Source of the DNA: Nocardia colli
Lineage (GTDB): Bacteria > Actinomycetota > Actinomycetes > Mycobacteriales > Mycobacteriaceae
Length of the DNA stretch: 64,000 bases
Direction: 5' to 3'
Assembly (NCBI RefSeq): GCF_008704205.1
Contig: NZ_VXLC01000008.1
Coordinates: 62,001 to 126,000 of the forward strand
The notes under the pieces are model-generated. The model was not told where the DNA came from. It made no database searches and worked only from the letters and a program-made list of their open reading frames with translations. Below, in pieces: positions 32,743 to 41,440 of this stretch. The number at the start of each line of letters is the position of its first letter. Within the stretch, counting starts at the first letter, position 1. The position numbers and the translations under genes are program-made.

Positions 32743-35658
32743 TCACGCGGATTCGGCCGCCGAGGGTTGACGCAGCCGAAGGATATTGATCGGCCACCAG
32801 AACCAGCGACCCGCCAGCGCCGCGATGGTCGGCACGACGAACGAGCGAACGATGAGCGTGTCGAGAAAGAGCCCGATGCCGACGGTGGTGCCGATCTGCG
32901 CGATATTGTGCGCGTAACTCACCAGCATGGCGAACATCGTCACGCCGAAGACGAGTCCCGCGGTGGTGACCACCCCACCGGTATTGACCATCGACCGGAT
33001 GATCCCGGTATTGATGCCGGCCGAGAGTTCTTCCTTGAATCTGCTCACCAACAGCATGTTGTAGTCCGCACCCACGGCAACCAGGAAGATGAACGACACC
33101 GGCGCCACCGACCAGTGCAACGGATTACCGATGATGTGTTGCCAGATAAGGACGGTCAGCCCCAAGGCGGAAAGATACGACAGCGCCACGGTACTGATCA
33201 CGGCAACCGCCGCGACGAGACTACGCAGCAGAATCAACACCACACAGAACACGAAGGCGAACGCCGCGACCACGCTGGTGATGAAGTCTTCCCGGGCAAA
33301 CGCCTCGATATTGAGCAACGTGCCACCGGGCCCGCCGACACTGACCGTGCTCCCGGCCAACGACGTACCTTTCATCGCCTGCAACGACACCGGAATGATC
33401 TTGGCGCTCAGATCCATCGCCTCCCGGCTGAACCCCTCCATCTGCGGCGTGACCACCATCCGCGTCACCTTGCCGTCCGGCGAAAAGAAGTACGGCAGAG
33501 CACTTTTGAACAGCGGACTGTCGAACGCCTGACTCGGCATGAAGAAGAACCCATTGGGATCGCCCGCGGTGAAGCCCTTGCTGACCTCGTCCAGGAACTG
33601 GGTGATCTCCGATATCTGCGGGAGCAGGATGGACAGCGTGCCCTGCAACGGCGCGAGCACGCTGTTGACCTGCGTGATGAAACTCTGTAGCCCCGCGATT
33701 TGCGCACCGAGCTGCGGAAGCGCCTGGGAGGCAGAACGAACACCACTCACGAGTCCGTCGACAGTGCTGTCGAGCTGGCCCACATCATCGAACAGCGAGA
33801 ACCCGGTGACCGCGGCCTGGCACGCCCGGACATCTTGGCAATTCGGGATCGAACTCACGAATTGCCTTGCCGGCCCGGCAGTATCGCGCAGCGAGTTCAG
33901 CTTCTCGACCACCCCGCCGACGGCCGACTGCAACGCGACGGCACTGCCGTTGACCTGATCGAACCCCTGCTCCCCGGTGTCGAGCGCCCGCTGCACCCCT
34001 TTGATCGTGAGATTCAACTGGTCGATCCGCCCGGCCAACCCGGTCAGATCGTCGAGCCGCGGCGTGAGCATGCTCTTCAACTGGGTGAAACGGTTACCGA
34101 TGTAGCCCGCCTGATTGGCGAGCGTGCCCTCTTCCAGGGGAGTGGTCAACGGCCGCGTAATACCTTGCACCGCACTGACTCCGGGCACCTGCAACACCGC
34201 ATTGGTCAGTTTCGCGAGCGCGATCAGATCCGCGGGATTGCGCAGATCATGGTCGGCTTCGACCAGAAACATGCTGGGCGCCATGATGTTCGGCGGCAGA
34301 TGACGATCGGCCGCGGCGATCCCCAGGTTGGCCGGCGAATCGCTCGGCTGAGCGATGCGCTCGTTGAAGCTGGGCCGGAAGGTCGGCAGCACAAGTATGG
34401 CGATGACCAGCACGGTGAGGCTGGCGGCGAGCACCGGCCCGGGCCAGCGCACCACCGCGGTCGCGATCCGCCGCCACCGCCGCTGCGACGACTGCGCACG
34501 CGGCTCCAGGAACCCGAGCCGGCTGCCGAGCGCCAGCAACGCGGGTCCGAGCGTCAATGCCGCTGCGAGAGTGACGCTTACGGCGATCGTGCAAGGCAAC
34601 CCGGAGGTGCTGAAGATCGCGAGCCGGGTGATGGACATGCAGGCGGTCGCACCGGCCACGGTCAGCCCCGACGCCACGATGATGTGCAGAACCCCGTGCA
34701 GCGCTGTGTAATACGCCGTCTCCGGATCCTCACCCGCGCGCCGGGCCTCCTGATACCGGCCGAGCAGGAAGATGCCGTAATTCGTCCCCGCACCGAGCAC
34801 GATCACCGCCAGCAATGCGGACGCGAAGATCGAGACGCCGATTACCTGATGCTCGCCGAGGTAGGCCACCACGGGCCGCGCGACCGCCAAACCCATGCCG
34901 ACGGTGAGCAACGGCATCGCGACGGTGATCGGCGAACGATAGACGCAGAGCAGAACCACACCGACCAGCCCCGCGCACACGATGATGAGCAGCAACATCG
35001 AGTCGTTGATCGCGACGAGCTCGTCGTTGACCACCGCGGACGGACCCGTCAGGTGCACGGTGACGCCCGGCGGTGGCGTGGTGTCGGCGATGATGTCCCG
35101 CGCCGCCTGCGTGGATTCCATGGCCAGGGCCGTGCCCATGTTCCCGGCCAGGTTGAGCAGCACGTACGACACTTTCCCGTCGGAACTCTCGCCGGCCGGG
35201 GAGAAGTTCGGGTTGGACCACAGGTCCATCGCCGAGTTGACGTGTTTCTTGTCCTGGATCAGCCGGTCGAGCAGCGTCGTGTAGTAGCGGTGCGCGTTGT
35301 CGCCGAGCGGCACGTCACCCTCGAGCAGCACGTAGACGAAGTTGTTCGTCCCCGCCCCGCCGAAGGAGTTGCCCATCTTGACGATCGCCTGCACCGAGGA
35401 GGCCTCGTCCGGCAAGAAGGATTTGGCGTGCCCGTTGACCACTGTTTCCAGTTGCGGGACAAAGAGATTCAGCCCACCGGCGAGCAGCAACCACACCGCG
35501 ATGATCGGCAGCGAGAACCTGTAGAGCAGTCGCGCCGGCCACGGACGACCCGGTGCGCGGCGGGCCGGCGTCCGGTCGAACGGCACCGAGAGTTCGCCGC
35601 GCAGCTTGACCAGCACCTCGTGGGTCCGGGCCGAGGCCCGCGTCAACCGCTCGTTCAC
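32743..35658 (-). CDS. MmpL family RND transporter
   Basis: The product has 971 residues from GTG 35658. There are two MMPL halves, each with one TM helix, a large periplasmic loop and a block of five TM helices; the first TM is near residue 45 (LPIIAVWLLLAGGLNLFV). Conserved features include the GAGTNYGIFLLGRYQE and VGADYNMLLVSRFKEE segments that carry the proton-relay Asp/Tyr region of MmpL proteins. Family members export lipids, glycolipids and siderophores across the inner membrane of mycolata. It is coupled to mmpS (GTGA overlap), the arrangement of mmpS4/L4 and mmpS5/L5. The cargo is unknown; the NRPS products 4 kb away are one possibility. Confidence 0.93.
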   Translation of the reverse strand: MNERLTRASARTHEVLVKLRGELSVPFDRTPARRAPGRPWPARLLYRFSLPIIAVWLLLAGGLNLFVPQLETVVNGHAKSFLPDEASSVQAIVKMGNSFGGAGTNNFVYVLLEGDVPLGDNAHRYYTTLLDRLIQDKKHVNSAMDLWSNPNFSPAGESSDGKVSYVLLNLAGNMGTALAMESTQAARDIIADTTPPPGVTVHLTGPSAVVNDELVAINDSMLLLIIVCAGLVGVVLLCVYRSPITVAMPLLTVGMGLAVARPVVAYLGEHQVIGVSIFASALLAVIVLGAGTNYGIFLLGRYQEARRAGEDPETAYYTALHGVLHIIVASGLTVAGATACMSITRLAIFSTSGLPCTIAVSVTLAAALTLGPALLALGSRLGFLEPRAQSSQRRWRRIATAVVRWPGPVLAASLTVLVIAILVLPTFRPSFNERIAQPSDSPANLGIAAADRHLPPNIMAPSMFLVEADHDLRNPADLIALAKLTNAVLQVPGVSAVQGITRPLTTPLEEGTLANQAGYIGNRFTQLKSMLTPRLDDLTGLAGRIDQLNLTIKGVQRALDTGEQGFDQVNGSAVALQSAVGGVVEKLNSLRDTAGPARQFVSSIPNCQDVRACQAAVTGFSLFDDVGQLDSTVDGLVSGVRSASQALPQLGAQIAGLQSFITQVNSVLAPLQGTLSILLPQISEITQFLDEVSKGFTAGDPNGFFFMPSQAFDSPLFKSALPYFFSPDGKVTRMVVTPQMEGFSREAMDLSAKIIPVSLQAMKGTSLAGSTVSVGGPGGTLLNIEAFAREDFITSVVAAFAFVFCVVLILLRSLVAAVAVISTVALSYLSALGLTVLIWQHIIGNPLHWSVAPVSFIFLVAVGADYNMLLVSRFKEELSAGINTGIIRSMVNTGGVVTTAGLVFGVTMFAMLVSYAHNIAQIGTTVGIGLFLDTLIVRSFVVPTIAALAGRWFWWPINILRLRQPSAAESA

Positions 35659-36068
35659 GACACCGGCACCGAGCAGTTGACCGCGGCGAACCGACCGTTC
35701 GAGACCTGCACGTCACGGGGCTTGCCGTCGATGAGAATCCGGCACGAGACCTGGTCGGCGTCCGATTGCGCGACGACACCGGTCGACAAGGTCAGCCGGT
35801 GTGTGCGCAGCGAGGTCCGCCACGGCAGATCGGCCGAGACGTCCTTGACGTTGCCCTGATCGTCCAGATACGACAGCCGCACGGGTGTCCCGCTCGGCCC
35901 GTCGATCTCGTAGTCGACGACCTTCTCGGTCGGACGCCCGAGCACCGGGGGCGCGCTCGAATGCCCGATCGCCAGGTCCGGTATCTCACTCAGTCGCAAC
36001 CGGCCGATGAATATCGCGGTCACACCCAGAACCAGGAATACAACACCGTATATCCAGGCACTCTTCAT
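35655..36068 (-). CDS. MmpS family membrane protein
   Basis: The product has 137 residues from ATG 36068 (GGAGAAG upstream); a longer frame to 36161 lacks an SD. One N-terminal TM helix (IYGVVFLVLGVTAIFIG) is followed by an extracytoplasmic beta-rich domain with VDYEIDGPSGTPVRLSYLD and a paired Cys (VSCRILIDG, VNCSVPV), as in MmpS proteins. MmpS partners MmpL for export and may position substrates or periplasmic adaptors. Its stop overlaps the mmpL start. Confidence 0.9.
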   Translation of the reverse strand: MKSAWIYGVVFLVLGVTAIFIGRLRLSEIPDLAIGHSSAPPVLGRPTEKVVDYEIDGPSGTPVRLSYLDDQGNVKDVSADLPWRTSLRTHRLTLSTGVVAQSDADQVSCRILIDGKPRDVQVSNGRFAAVNCSVPVS

Positions 36069-36145
36069 GACTTCTCCGCTATCTGTTTCGTCGTCAGCGG
36101 TATATTGCCGTGACGCACGGTAACAGACACTCTTGCGAATAGGCA

Positions 36146-36163
36146 ATATGGCATAAGCCATAT
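36146..36163. promoter_or_regulatory. Inverted repeat upstream of mmpS
   Basis: ATATGGC-ATAA-GCCATAT has perfect 7-bp arms. In addition ATATTGCC (36102-36109) and GGCAATAT (36142-36149) form an 8-bp inverted pair flanking the probable promoter. mmpS/mmpL operons are commonly under MarR or TetR control, so these are candidate operators; no such regulator is adjacent. Confidence 0.4.
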
Positions 36164-36209
36164 CAGGTGCAGGGCTTTGACCAGGCTTTTCGACCCGGAA
36201 CCCGGCCGG

Positions 36210-38258
36210 TCAGCGCTGCAAACTCAACCCACCGGGCATGCGCCCATCGGCGCCGGCCGATAGCGCACTGATGGCTTGCTCACCTGCGGACTCCTCCCGA
36301 TCCCGCTCTCCCGCAATGATTTCCGCGGGCAGATGCAACCGCGCGACGATCCCGCTGACCGGCGACGCATTCAACTCGACCTCGATGCCGAGCCGCCGGG
36401 CCAACCGCCCGACCACGTAGTGCCCGAGGTACCGGGTCGGCGCGACGACGAAGTCCTGCTCGCCGCGCAGCCGGGCATTGGCCTGGGCCAGCTTGTGCGC
36501 GGGCATGCCGATGCCGTGGTCGACCACGGCCAGCAGGTATCCGGTCGGCAGCATCCGGCCGTAGATCTCCACCTCGAGGTCGGGCGGGGAGAAGGCGAGT
36601 CCGTTCTCGATCAGTTCGGCGAGCATGTGCGCGAGCGCGGTGACCACCCCGCCGACGATCGCGACCTCGTCGATCCGGTGCACGACCACCGGGTGGTAGT
36701 CGTCCACCTCGGAGAGCCCCGCCCGGATCACGTCGGTGAGCGCGATCGGCTCGGCCCAGCGTCGCGGGCTGGACTCGCCGACGAGCACCAGCAGGTTCTC
36801 CGCATTGCGGCGCATGCGGGTGGCGAGATGGTCGAGTTCGAACAGGTTGGACAGGCCCTTCGGATCGAGTTCCGCACGCTCGAACTCGCTGATCAAACTG
36901 AGCTGGCGGCGGACCAGGTTCTGATTGCGGCGCGCGAGGTTGCCGAGCGACTCGACGGTGTTGCGCCGGACCTGCGCCTGTTCCGAGGCCAACGTGAACG
37001 CGGTGCTCTGCACGCCGTCCAATGCCGCTGCCAGAGCGGCGATCTCGGTGCTGGCACCGGACGCGGCATGGACCGGCTCGGGTGGCGGCGGCTGCGATTC
37101 GTCGGACGCGTGCCAGGCCGCGATGATGCCGGGCAGTCGGCGATCGGCGACGTCGCCGGCGTCGTCGGCCAGCAGGACGAGCGGGCGCACGATCGCCCGC
37201 ACGCTCACGAAAACCATTGCCACCTCGCCGATTACCGCGAGCAACGCCGCGAGCAGCACGCCGCCGAGGATGAACGCGGCATGCTTGCGCAACACCTCCG
37301 CGCGCTGCCGCACATCATCGCCGATCGCCTGCTGCACTCTGCGCTGCTCATCGATGACCGCCGTCATCTGCGCCCACCAGGTCACCGGATCCACCGAACG
37401 CACCAGCGGTCCGGCGTAGGACGCGATCGCGATCTGTTCCGATTCCGTTGCCTTGGTGGCATTTTCGCTGCGCAGCGCGGCGTCGAGCAGGCGCTGCTGG
37501 CGGGCGGTGGCGTCGCGCGCGAACGCGGCGAGACCGGCCGTCTTGGCGGCGCGGATCTCCTGGAATTGCCCGTACTCGTCGGCCCGGAATTCGTCGGCGG
37601 CGAAGACGCCGTTGAGGAAGCCGCGTTCCTTGGCCGTCTGCTCCTTCGTGTCGCCCAGCGCGTACAGCGCTCGGAGCCCGTGCCGGACCTGCGAGTCCCG
37701 CGCCGAATCGAGCCCGAGGGTAAGCCGATTCAGCACGGTGATGCCGTCGGTATAGAACTGGAAGGCCACCTGCCTGCTGATCTGCCGGCCGTCGATCTGC
37801 CAGCGCGTCGTCGCCAGCGTCGCGAATCTGTCCAGCGCCGTGCGTAATTCGGCCGAACCCGGCGTATCGCCGATCCCCCCTTCGAGCGCGTTCAACGCCC
37901 GATCGGTATTCACCCGCTGATCAGCCACCGGACGCTCCAACCGAGCATCTCCGCCGAGTAGCCCGTTGCTCAGCCCGCGCTCGCGCTGCACCTCCTGCAC
38001 CAGGTCCTGCACCGCCAGCGCCAGCGAAACTCCGTCCACGGTCTCACCACTCTGCCGATACGACCCGACCTCCCGGACCACGATCACGCCGAGTAGCACG
38101 GACACCAACAGCAAGGACACAACCAGAATTCGACTCAGCTGCCCTCGAATAGTGCGGGGCCGCACCATCCTGCTGCCCGCGCTCACGGGTCCCTCACCGA
38201 GCCCGGTAACGACTTCCGCTCTACCACCGAGAATTTCCGAACGCTGAGGCAATCGCAC
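36210..38258 (-). CDS. Sensor histidine kinase with nitrate/nitrite-sensing-type domain
   Basis: The product has 682 residues from GTG 38258, chosen because AGAGGAG lies 6 bp upstream; a longer frame to 38348 and ATG 38168 are alternatives. TM1 (ILVVSLLLVSVLLGVIVV) is followed by an all-helical extracellular NIT domain (about 70-310; QRERGLSNGLL), TM2 (about 330-360), a HAMP-like linker and an ATPase domain with the N-box AELIENGLAFSPPD and G1 VVDHGIGMP. The dimerisation segment RRNQNLVRRQLSLISEFERA and LDHLATRMRR is that of the actinobacterial NIT kinases. These usually precede roadblock/LC7, DUF742 and GTPase genes (conservon), none of which is present here. Confidence 0.85.
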   Translation of the reverse strand: MRLPQRSEILGGRAEVVTGLGEGPVSAGSRMVRPRTIRGQLSRILVVSLLLVSVLLGVIVVREVGSYRQSGETVDGVSLALAVQDLVQEVQRERGLSNGLLGGDARLERPVADQRVNTDRALNALEGGIGDTPGSAELRTALDRFATLATTRWQIDGRQISRQVAFQFYTDGITVLNRLTLGLDSARDSQVRHGLRALYALGDTKEQTAKERGFLNGVFAADEFRADEYGQFQEIRAAKTAGLAAFARDATARQQRLLDAALRSENATKATESEQIAIASYAGPLVRSVDPVTWWAQMTAVIDEQRRVQQAIGDDVRQRAEVLRKHAAFILGGVLLAALLAVIGEVAMVFVSVRAIVRPLVLLADDAGDVADRRLPGIIAAWHASDESQPPPPEPVHAASGASTEIAALAAALDGVQSTAFTLASEQAQVRRNTVESLGNLARRNQNLVRRQLSLISEFERAELDPKGLSNLFELDHLATRMRRNAENLLVLVGESSPRRWAEPIALTDVIRAGLSEVDDYHPVVVHRIDEVAIVGGVVTALAHMLAELIENGLAFSPPDLEVEIYGRMLPTGYLLAVVDHGIGMPAHKLAQANARLRGEQDFVVAPTRYLGHYVVGRLARRLGIEVELNASPVSGIVARLHLPAEIIAGERDREESAGEQAISALSAGADGRMPGGLSLQR

Positions 38259-38420
38259 AATCTGCTCCTCTGATCGACACCGCGATCGCCCCACACAGAG
38301 CACACGGAAAGTCAGCAGCAGCCTCCGCCCACCCCCACCCCCTGTCAACGCAAAAACCGGACAAACAGGGCACTCGTTACATTTCTAAACACGCTGGTAA
38401 TCAACCATTTTCGAGATGTC

Positions 38421-38460
38421 GACAACCTCACAGCCCCCGATCACCGACTGTGAGGTTGTC
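38421..38460. other. Perfect 13-bp inverted repeat (hairpin)
   Basis: GACAACCTCACAG (38421-38433) and CTGTGAGGTTGTC (38448-38460) are perfect reverse complements around a 14-nt loop. Both flanking genes point away from it, so it is not a terminator for either. It may be a regulator site, a leader structure of an upstream toxin-antitoxin transcript or a remnant of a mobile repeat. Confidence 0.6.
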
Positions 38461-38550
38461 CGCCCGACCGTGGCCGCCGACGCCGTCCGCGAAACGCCGT
38501 ACCCCCCGTCGGGCACCGGCTGCAATCCACTCACCAAGTACGCCGTGCAC

Positions 38551-38574
38551 GTATATGTCGTGGACGACATATAC
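38551..38574 (+). promoter_or_regulatory. Palindromic operator of the toxin-antitoxin operon
   Basis: GTATATGTCGT-GG-ACGACATATAC has perfect 11-bp arms and ends 9 bp before the GTG start of the toxin. Type II toxin-antitoxin operons are typically autorepressed through such palindromes by the HTH antitoxin. The TA-rich arms may also supply the -10 element of a nearly leaderless transcript. Confidence 0.7.
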
Positions 38575-38583
38575 ACTGCTAAG

Positions 38584-38961
38584 GTGAATCCGCTGTACTC
38601 GATCGAGATCGAGCCAGAAGTGCGGGACTGGTTGGAGTTGCTGCCTGCGAAGCACTTCCTCAAAGTTGACGAATACGTCGGTCTGCTCGCCGAGCGCGCG
38701 ACAACGCTCGGCGAACCGTTCGCACGTCACCTAGGCGAAGGTGTCCGTGAGCTACGACCAACCCTCGATGGCGCCGCAACCAGGATCACCTCTTGGTTCC
38801 GGTCCGATCGCACCATCGTGTTACTCACGACATTCCGCAAGACCAAAGACCGGGAGGACGCTGAAGTGAAGCGGGCCATCCAAGCACGAATGGTGTGCGA
38901 GGCTGAGCACGGCCCCGCACATGACGCATTCGTTCGCGTGATCGATAAGGGAGAGCTGTGA
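38584..38961 (+). CDS. HigB/RelE-superfamily toxin (phage Gp49-like)
   Basis: The product has 125 residues from GTG 38584; an upstream frame to 38416 crosses the operator and is not favoured. The sequence EIEPEVRDWLELLPAKHF, then HLGEGVRELRP and SWFRSDRTIVLLTTFRK follows the Gp49/HigB pattern, where the RELR strand and the FRK region bring the basic catalytic residues of a ribosome-dependent mRNA interferase. The toxin-first order and the 1-bp overlap (TGATG) with the antitoxin are typical of higBA. No SD is obvious, so it is probably leaderless from the palindromic promoter. Confidence 0.8.
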   Translation: MNPLYSIEIEPEVRDWLELLPAKHFLKVDEYVGLLAERATTLGEPFARHLGEGVRELRPTLDGAATRITSWFRSDRTIVLLTTFRKTKDREDAEVKRAIQARMVCEAEHGPAHDAFVRVIDKGEL

Positions 38962-39287
38962 TGACGCACAGTCGATGGACGAGGCGAAACGATCGAGAAC
39001 CGGCCGAATCCGAGGCTGTCGCTGAGGTTCGGCAGGGGATCCGACTGGCGATGGCATTGGCGGAGGCCGTCTACCTACGCCGCACCGAGCTCGGATTGAC
39101 CCAGACCGAACTTGCCGAACGCGCGGGACTCACCCAAGCGAAGATCTCCCGGATCGAGGGGTCCGACGCGGTCCCCACTCTCCCACTGCTCGCGAAACTC
39201 GCACGCGCGCTGGATGCTTCGCTGAACATCGCGATCGACGAGGATGACGCGCAGGTCAGTTTCACGCCGCACACCAACGCGGCGTAG
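38961..39287 (+). CDS. HigA-like XRE family antitoxin
   Basis: The product has 108 residues from ATG 38961 with GGGAGAG upstream. Residues about 35-90 form an XRE/Cro helix-turn-helix (YLRRTELGLTQTELAERAGL, TQAKISRIEGSDAVPTLPLL). HigA antitoxins neutralise HigB and repress the operon with or without toxin. The start overlaps the toxin stop by 1 bp, ensuring coupled synthesis. Confidence 0.85.
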   Translation: MTHSRWTRRNDREPAESEAVAEVRQGIRLAMALAEAVYLRRTELGLTQTELAERAGLTQAKISRIEGSDAVPTLPLLAKLARALDASLNIAIDEDDAQVSFTPHTNAA

Positions 39288-39409
39288 CTGTCTCGAAACT
39301 CAGGCGCAGCGTTGGCGTTCGAGGATGTAGCGATTGTGCCGCAGCACCACGCACACCGCGCGGCGCAATCCCCACATCGGCAGGCGTCGATCCGGCCTAG
39401 GGTTCAGAT

Positions 39410-41440
39410 ATGACGAGCAACCCGTTCTTCGAGCGCAGCCCGCTGCCCTACCAGTTGCCCCCGTTCGCCGAGATCGGCGAGCAGCACTACGTGCCCGCGT
39501 TCGAGCGCGGCATGGCCGAGCAGCTGGCCGAGGTCGCCGCCATCACCGCCGTCGACGGCGAGCCGACCTTCGCCGACACCGTCGTCGCGCTCGAACGTTC
39601 GGGCGCGTTGCTCGCCCGGGTGTCGAACGTCTTCTTCAACATCGCGTCCGCGGACTCCAGCCCGGGTACCGACGCGATCGAGGCGGAGATGTCGCCGAAG
39701 CTGGCCGCACACCTCGACGCCATCCACCTCGATGCAGCCCTGTTCGCCAGGATCGAATCGCTGCATCGCCGCCGCGCCGAGCTGGACCTGGACGCCGAGG
39801 AACTGCGGCTGATCGAGCAGTACCACCTCCGGTTCGTCCGGGCCGGCGCCGGGCTGGATGCCGCGGGCCAGGCCCGGCTGCGTGAGCTCAATACGGAAAT
39901 CGCGGCGGCGACCACCGAGTTCGGGCAGAACAACGTGGCCGCCCGGAACGCCGCGACGGTGGTGCTGGACAACGCGGACGAACTGGCCGGGCTCAGCCCG
40001 GCGGCGGTGACCGCCGCTGCCGAGAACGCCCGATCGGCAGGACGTGACGACGCCTGGGCGTTGAGTTTGCAGAACGTCTCCAACCAGCCGGTTCTGGCAG
40101 AGCTGGCGGACCGCGACGTACGACGTCGCGTGATGGCGGCCTCGCTGGAACGTGGGTTCACCAAGGACATCGACAACGGCCACCTCGCCGTCCGGATCGC
40201 CGCCCTGCGCGCCGAACGCGCCGCACTGCTCGGCTATTCCGACCACGCGGCGTACGCGGTGGCCGACCAGACCGCGCAGACCCCCGAGGCGGTGGAGGAG
40301 ATGCTCGGCCGCCTCGTGCCGCCCGCGGTCGCCAACGCGGAACGCGAGGCAATCGAGCTGGCCGCGGCGATGCAGGACGAACTCCACTCCTGGGACTGGC
40401 AGTTCTGGTCCGAGCGGGTGCGCGCCGAGCGCTTCTCGGTCGACGCCGACGCATTGCGCCCCTATTTCGAGCTCGAGCGGGTACTGCGCGACGGCGTGTT
40501 CTACGCCGCCGAACTGGTCTACGGCATCACCCTGCGCGAGCGCGACGACCTGATCGGCTACCACCCGGAGGTCCGGGTCTTCGAGGTGTTCGACGCGGAC
40601 GGCAGCGCGCTCGGCCTGTTCCTCGGCGACTTCTTCGCCCGCCCGTCCAAGCACGGCGGCGCTTGGATGAACGAACTGGTCCTGCAATCCACGCTGCTGG
40701 AACAGCTTCCGGTGGTGGTGAACAACCTCAATATCGGGAAGCCACCCGCCGGCGAACCAGCCCTGCTGACCTGGGACAACGTCCGGACGCTCTTCCACGA
40801 GTTCGGCCACGCGCTGCACGGCCTGTTCTCCGCTGTGCGCTACCCGTTCTTCTCCGGCACCGAGGTGCCCCGCGACTTCGTCGAGTTCCCCTCACAGGTG
40901 AACGAGATGTGGATGTCGCACCCGGAGGTGCTGGCCAACTACGCGCGCCACATCGACACCGGCGAGCAGATGCCCGCCGAGCTGGTCGAGCGGATGACCG
41001 CCGCCGAACGGTTCGGCGAAGGCTTCCGCACCGTCGAGTACCTCGGCGCGGCACTGCTGGACTGGGCGTGGCACCGGGTTCCCGGAGCAGAGTCGCTGGC
41101 CGGCGCGGACGCGGAGACGTTCGAGGAGGAGGCGCTGCGCAAGGCGGGTCTCGCGATCGAGGCGATCCCGCCGCGCTACCGGACCGGGTACTTCGCCCAC
41201 ATCTTCGCGGGTGGGTACGCCGCCGGCTACTACTCCTACATCTGGAGCGAGGTGCTGGACGCGGACACCGTCGACTGGTTCGACGACGGCGCCGCGTCGA
41301 TCCGCGAGAAGGGCACGGCCTTCCGCCGCGAACTGCTCTCCCGCGGCGGCTCGGTGGACCCGCTGGTCGCCTTCGCATCCTTCCGCGGCCGTGCCCCCGA
41401 GATCGAGCCGCTGCTGACCAGACGAGGGCTGATCAACTGA
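39410..41440 (+). CDS. M3 family metallopeptidase (peptidyl-dipeptidase/oligopeptidase)
   Basis: The product has 676 residues, the length of Dcp/oligopeptidase A enzymes. The thermolysin-like zinc motif is HEFGHALHG, with HEFGH at residues 463-467, and the third zinc ligand Glu lies downstream in FVEFPSQVNEMW. The start MTSNPFFERSPLPYQLPPF is typical of the Dcp branch. It is a cytosolic enzyme that clears short peptides. The stop overlaps the next start (TGATG), so it is an operon with the alpha/beta hydrolase. Confidence 0.93.
   Translation: MTSNPFFERSPLPYQLPPFAEIGEQHYVPAFERGMAEQLAEVAAITAVDGEPTFADTVVALERSGALLARVSNVFFNIASADSSPGTDAIEAEMSPKLAAHLDAIHLDAALFARIESLHRRRAELDLDAEELRLIEQYHLRFVRAGAGLDAAGQARLRELNTEIAAATTEFGQNNVAARNAATVVLDNADELAGLSPAAVTAAAENARSAGRDDAWALSLQNVSNQPVLAELADRDVRRRVMAASLERGFTKDIDNGHLAVRIAALRAERAALLGYSDHAAYAVADQTAQTPEAVEEMLGRLVPPAVANAEREAIELAAAMQDELHSWDWQFWSERVRAERFSVDADALRPYFELERVLRDGVFYAAELVYGITLRERDDLIGYHPEVRVFEVFDADGSALGLFLGDFFARPSKHGGAWMNELVLQSTLLEQLPVVVNNLNIGKPPAGEPALLTWDNVRTLFHEFGHALHGLFSAVRYPFFSGTEVPRDFVEFPSQVNEMWMSHPEVLANYARHIDTGEQMPAELVERMTAAERFGEGFRTVEYLGAALLDWAWHRVPGAESLAGADAETFEEEALRKAGLAIEAIPPRYRTGYFAHIFAGGYAAGYYSYIWSEVLDADTVDWFDDGAASIREKGTAFRRELLSRGGSVDPLVAFASFRGRAPEIEPLLTRRGLIN

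Larger units (their letters stand above)
38259..38583. other. Intergenic region between kinase and toxin-antitoxin genes
   Basis: This 325-bp divergent region has no convincing gene of its own. It contains a long hairpin (38421-38460) and the toxin-antitoxin operator (38551-38574), listed separately. An open frame continuous with the toxin covers part of it from 38416 but lacks coding character. Confidence 0.6.

Noticed and set aside
33700..35859. A 719-codon frame antisense to mmpL/mmpS
   Set aside because: Its product is a low-complexity Arg/His/Asp-rich sequence without domains, and the opposite strand carries a complete MmpL.
40663..41439. An N-terminal extension of the dehalogenase-like hydrolase frame
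   Set aside because: It lies within the M3 peptidase coding sequence; translation from ATG 41440, coupled to the peptidase stop, gives a complete hydrolase.
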